This document shows positions 61,644 through 64,000 of a stretch of 64,000 nt of DNA, piece after piece. Below the pieces are notes generated by a model that had not been told where the DNA came from, searched no databases, and saw only the letters and a list, made by a program, of their open reading frames with translations. Numbering within the stretch: the first letter of the stretch is position 1; every line of letters begins with the position of its first letter. Source of the stretch: JAUVDZ01 sp042568205 (GTDB lineage Bacteria > Patescibacteriota > Gracilibacteria > UBA1369 > PNNO01); assembly GCA_042568205.1 (NCBI GenBank), contig JBHPJE010000006.1, forward strand, positions 3,643 to 67,642, given 5' to 3'. The position numbers were made by a program, and so were the translations under genes.

Positions 61644-63550
61644 AATAATTCGTTAGCAATTTTAACAATATTAGCAGCATCGATGCCTGCTTTTGCATAT
61701 AATTCTAATGGTTTTCCTGAAAGTTGATATTCAGTTACTGCCAAAGATTCAAATTTCTCCATTTCAATTCCTTTTAATACAAGGTGTCTAGCAAGTCCTG
61801 CAGAAAGTCCGTTATATGGATTGTGATCTTCAACTGTTAGTAATTTTTCTGTTTTATCTACAGATTTTTCAATCACTTCATCAAAGTCTTTGATTGTAGA
61901 ACATGCAATAACCTCAACAGATCTCCCTTGCGAACTTAATTCTTCCTGAGCCTTTAAAGCTTCGATCACACAAGCGCCGCTTGCCGCAATTGTTAGATCG
62001 CTGCCTTCTCTCACAACATCGCATTTTCCGTATTCATAAACGTAATCTTTGTCGTAAAATGGTGTTCCATCTTCTTTTGCAATTGGATTGAATTTGTGAC
62101 GTCCCATTCTTACATAAAAATTTCCGTATTTGCTCGCAACATATCTGATTATTCGATCAGTTTGATTTGGATCAGCTGGTTCGATTACTCGAGTATTTAA
62201 ATGACCAACCATAATTCCCTTATCATCAATTGCCTGATGAGTAGGTCCGTCTTCACCCACGCTTAAGCCACAATGAGTAGCAACCATTTTAACGTTTGTG
62301 TTGTTGATATCGTTTACGCGAGCCTGATCTTTTGGACGACTAGTCAAAAATGCTCCGAAAGTCGAAGCAAAAGGAATGTGTCCCATTAATGAAAGCCCTC
62401 CAGCCATTGAAATCATATGTTGTTCGCAGATTCCAACTTCAATATGTTGCTCAGGTAATTCTGCCGCAACAAATTTTGTCATAACACTGCCTCGCAAATC
62501 TGCAGTTGCAGCAAGGATTTTCTCGTTTCGCTTAGCCAAATCTAAAAGTGCATGTCCATATGCTCCTCGACAATCAGTCACTTCATCAACTGGATATACA
62601 ATCGGCTCACCAGCATCAACTTCAACATTTGTTAGAATTTTTTGATACTCAGAATGATTAGGCTTCCATTGAATTGATGGCAAAAAGTCATCAATCAAAG
62701 CACGTTCTTGATCGCTAACAACAAGACCTTTTAAAATCTCATCACATTCATCTGGTTTTGGAGTTTTTCCATGCCAGGTTGGTTTATGATGACGACCATC
62801 ATCTTCCATAAATGGCACACCCTTACCCATAATCGTATGTCCAACAATCACTTTCGGCTTTCCATTATTTTCATGAGCTTTAGCAATTGCATTCCAGATT
62901 TGATCATAATCATGACCATCGCATTCAATAACATCCCATCCACCAGCTGCAAAAACAGCCGGAATATCAATCGGCATAGTTTCTTTCAAAGAATCAGTTA
63001 ATTGAACCTCATTATAATCCACAAAAACAATCAAATTATCTAATTCATATTTTCGCGCAAACAAAATCATCTCATGAACCTGACCTTCCTGCGCTTCGCC
63101 ATCTCCCATCACACAATAACTATATTTCCCTGTCTTATTATGCTTTTCACTCCAAGCTTTTCCAGCAGCAACTGAAACACCAATTCCAAGTGGGCCAGTT
63201 CCATAATCAACTCCATCAACATGACGCGTGATATGACCTTCATAAACACTGCCAATTTTTCTGAAAGTTTCAATAACATCATCTTTAGGAATTATCTTTA
63301 GTTCAGCCAAAGTTGAGTAAACAGCAGGGGATATATGGCCATTTGAAACAATCACTTTTTCGCTTGTTTGAGCGATAACAAAGGCATATAAAGTAGCCAG
63401 ATAATCAAGCGATGAAAGCGATCCTCCCGGATGCCCTGACTGTGAATTCTTAAGCATTGCAATAATTGAATGTCGACAAGATTTTGTAAAAGCTTGCAAG
63501 AATTTTTTGTGATCCTCTGTTAGATTTTCACCTATTTTCGGGATTTCCAT
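61640..63550 (-). CDS. tkt: transketolase
   Basis: This 636-aa full-length thiamine-diphosphate enzyme transfers two-carbon units between sugar phosphates. The early HPGGSLSSLDYL and GPLGIGVSVAAG segments, the TPP motif GDGEAQEGQ...DYNEVQ, the pyrimidine-domain GICEQHM and the SVGEDGPTHQ segment are present. It lies between pgi and the LOG gene, with 2-base spacing to pgi. Confidence 0.97.
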   Translation of the reverse strand: MEIPKIGENLTEDHKKFLQAFTKSCRHSIIAMLKNSQSGHPGGSLSSLDYLATLYAFVIAQTSEKVIVSNGHISPAVYSTLAELKIIPKDDVIETFRKIGSVYEGHITRHVDGVDYGTGPLGIGVSVAAGKAWSEKHNKTGKYSYCVMGDGEAQEGQVHEMILFARKYELDNLIVFVDYNEVQLTDSLKETMPIDIPAVFAAGGWDVIECDGHDYDQIWNAIAKAHENNGKPKVIVGHTIMGKGVPFMEDDGRHHKPTWHGKTPKPDECDEILKGLVVSDQERALIDDFLPSIQWKPNHSEYQKILTNVEVDAGEPIVYPVDEVTDCRGAYGHALLDLAKRNEKILAATADLRGSVMTKFVAAELPEQHIEVGICEQHMISMAGGLSLMGHIPFASTFGAFLTSRPKDQARVNDINNTNVKMVATHCGLSVGEDGPTHQAIDDKGIMVGHLNTRVIEPADPNQTDRIIRYVASKYGNFYVRMGRHKFNPIAKEDGTPFYDKDYVYEYGKCDVVREGSDLTIAASGACVIEALKAQEELSSQGRSVEVIACSTIKDFDEVIEKSVDKTEKLLTVEDHNPYNGLSAGLARHLVLKGIEMEKFESLAVTEYQLSGKPLELYAKAGIDAANIVKIANELL

Positions 63551-63552
63551 CG

Positions 63553-64000
63553 TTATTTAGTTAAGAGTTCTTTAGTAAATTTTTTGGAAAGCTCAACTCC
63601 TGGTTGATCAAACGCGTTGATACCATAGAACTCTCCTAGAAAAGCTGTTGCTCCTTCAAAGAGCATAAATAAAGCACCAAGATTATGTTCATTAACCTCT
63701 GGCACATGTAAAGTTACATTCGGTTTTTTGTTGTGTGTAAGCGCATCTGTGGTTCCTTGTTGTTCAGTATGCATCAATTTATTAAAACTTACGCCTTCTA
63801 AATAGTCGACTCCTGATTTTGGGATCATTAATTCCTTTCCCAAATTTTCAACCTTAATCATGATGAAAAATTTGTCATCCGGGCCATCCATATAAAGTTG
63901 TGATTGTGAATGTTGATCAGTTACTCCAAGAGCATTTATAGGAGTCAGTCCAACATCTTTAGACTTACCAATCGACTCAGCTAGAAGTTGACGATACCAA
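63553..64000 (-). CDS. pgi: glucose-6-phosphate isomerase, C-terminal part
   Basis: The frame is open to the window edge, so the start lies beyond 64000. The visible residues begin WYRQLLAESIGKS and continue to ALGVTDQHSQSQLYMDGP, a PGI signature; NAFDQPGVELSK is the C-terminal motif. The enzyme interconverts glucose 6-phosphate and fructose 6-phosphate. It leads the pentose phosphate operon, as far as visible. Confidence 0.95.
   Translation of the reverse strand, partial: WYRQLLAESIGKSKDVGLTPINALGVTDQHSQSQLYMDGPDDKFFIMIKVENLGKELMIPKSGVDYLEGVSFNKLMHTEQQGTTDALTHNKKPNVTLHVPEVNEHNLGALFMLFEGATAFLGEFYGINAFDQPGVELSKKFTKELLTK

Overview
The window looks like a piece of a Patescibacteria (CPR) genome, most plausibly of the Peregrinibacteria type. 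It is AT-rich, its genes are tightly packed, and almost no gene has a Shine-Dalgarno sequence. Several lineage-specific giant proteins occur, with an orphan VirB2/TrbC-like pilin and a competence/pilus pair (PilB-like ATPase, DprA). TGA is used as a normal stop, so this is not the UGA=Gly code of some relatives. The taxonomic call is inference from gene content; no rRNA is present.

Layout. 1-1.7 kb: end of a SEC59-like lipid kinase and gdhA. 1.7-21.3 kb: a minus-strand accessory region with three copies of a two-gene cassette (a small helical protein of about 91-94 aa followed by a giant protein of 1679-1939 aa), with pckA between copies. The giant proteins share N-terminal and hydrophobic core regions but differ at the C-terminus: HEATH zincin motif, Ser/Thr kinase, or unknown. 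21.3-25.7 kb: ppdK and two peptidoglycan-binding-like proteins. 25.7-31.9 kb: nadK, a glycosyltransferase, a membrane protein, a zinc ribbon protein, recA-recX and nusA. 32-42 kb: a 921-aa basic helical protein, pilB-like, dprA, purM, ftsE and murD. 42-50 kb: RNase J, a GC-rich foreign gene, tRNA-Tyr, tRNA-Thr, murB, a VirB2-like pilin, a PRC-barrel protein, tRNA-Pro and a candidate small RNA. 49-57 kb: an HD protein, a Cys-rich protein, a threonine-synthase-like enzyme, a GC-rich lipoprotein island, and a seven-gene operon (pgl, PEBP, membrane protein, mini-desulforedoxin, dcd, a 63-aa protein, hydrolase). 57-64 kb: an ICMT-like methyltransferase and the operon pgi-tkt-LOG-gnd-zwf.

Metabolism: zwf, pgl, gnd, tkt and pgi give an oxidative pentose phosphate route. 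PEPCK, PPDK and glutamate dehydrogenase sit at the PEP/pyruvate/C4/2-oxoglutarate node. nadK would supply the NADP+ that zwf and gnd commonly use.

Main novelty: the three small+giant cassettes share one promoter type (TTTACT/G-N17-TATAAT) and end in different effector-like domains, so they look like an undescribed polymorphic effector system. Three short ectopic copies of nearby genes also occur: a pckA 3' end, a zwf 3' end, and a 45-bp nadK fragment that splits the third giant gene. Two GC-rich single genes, at least one with a strong Shine-Dalgarno, stand out as recently acquired.
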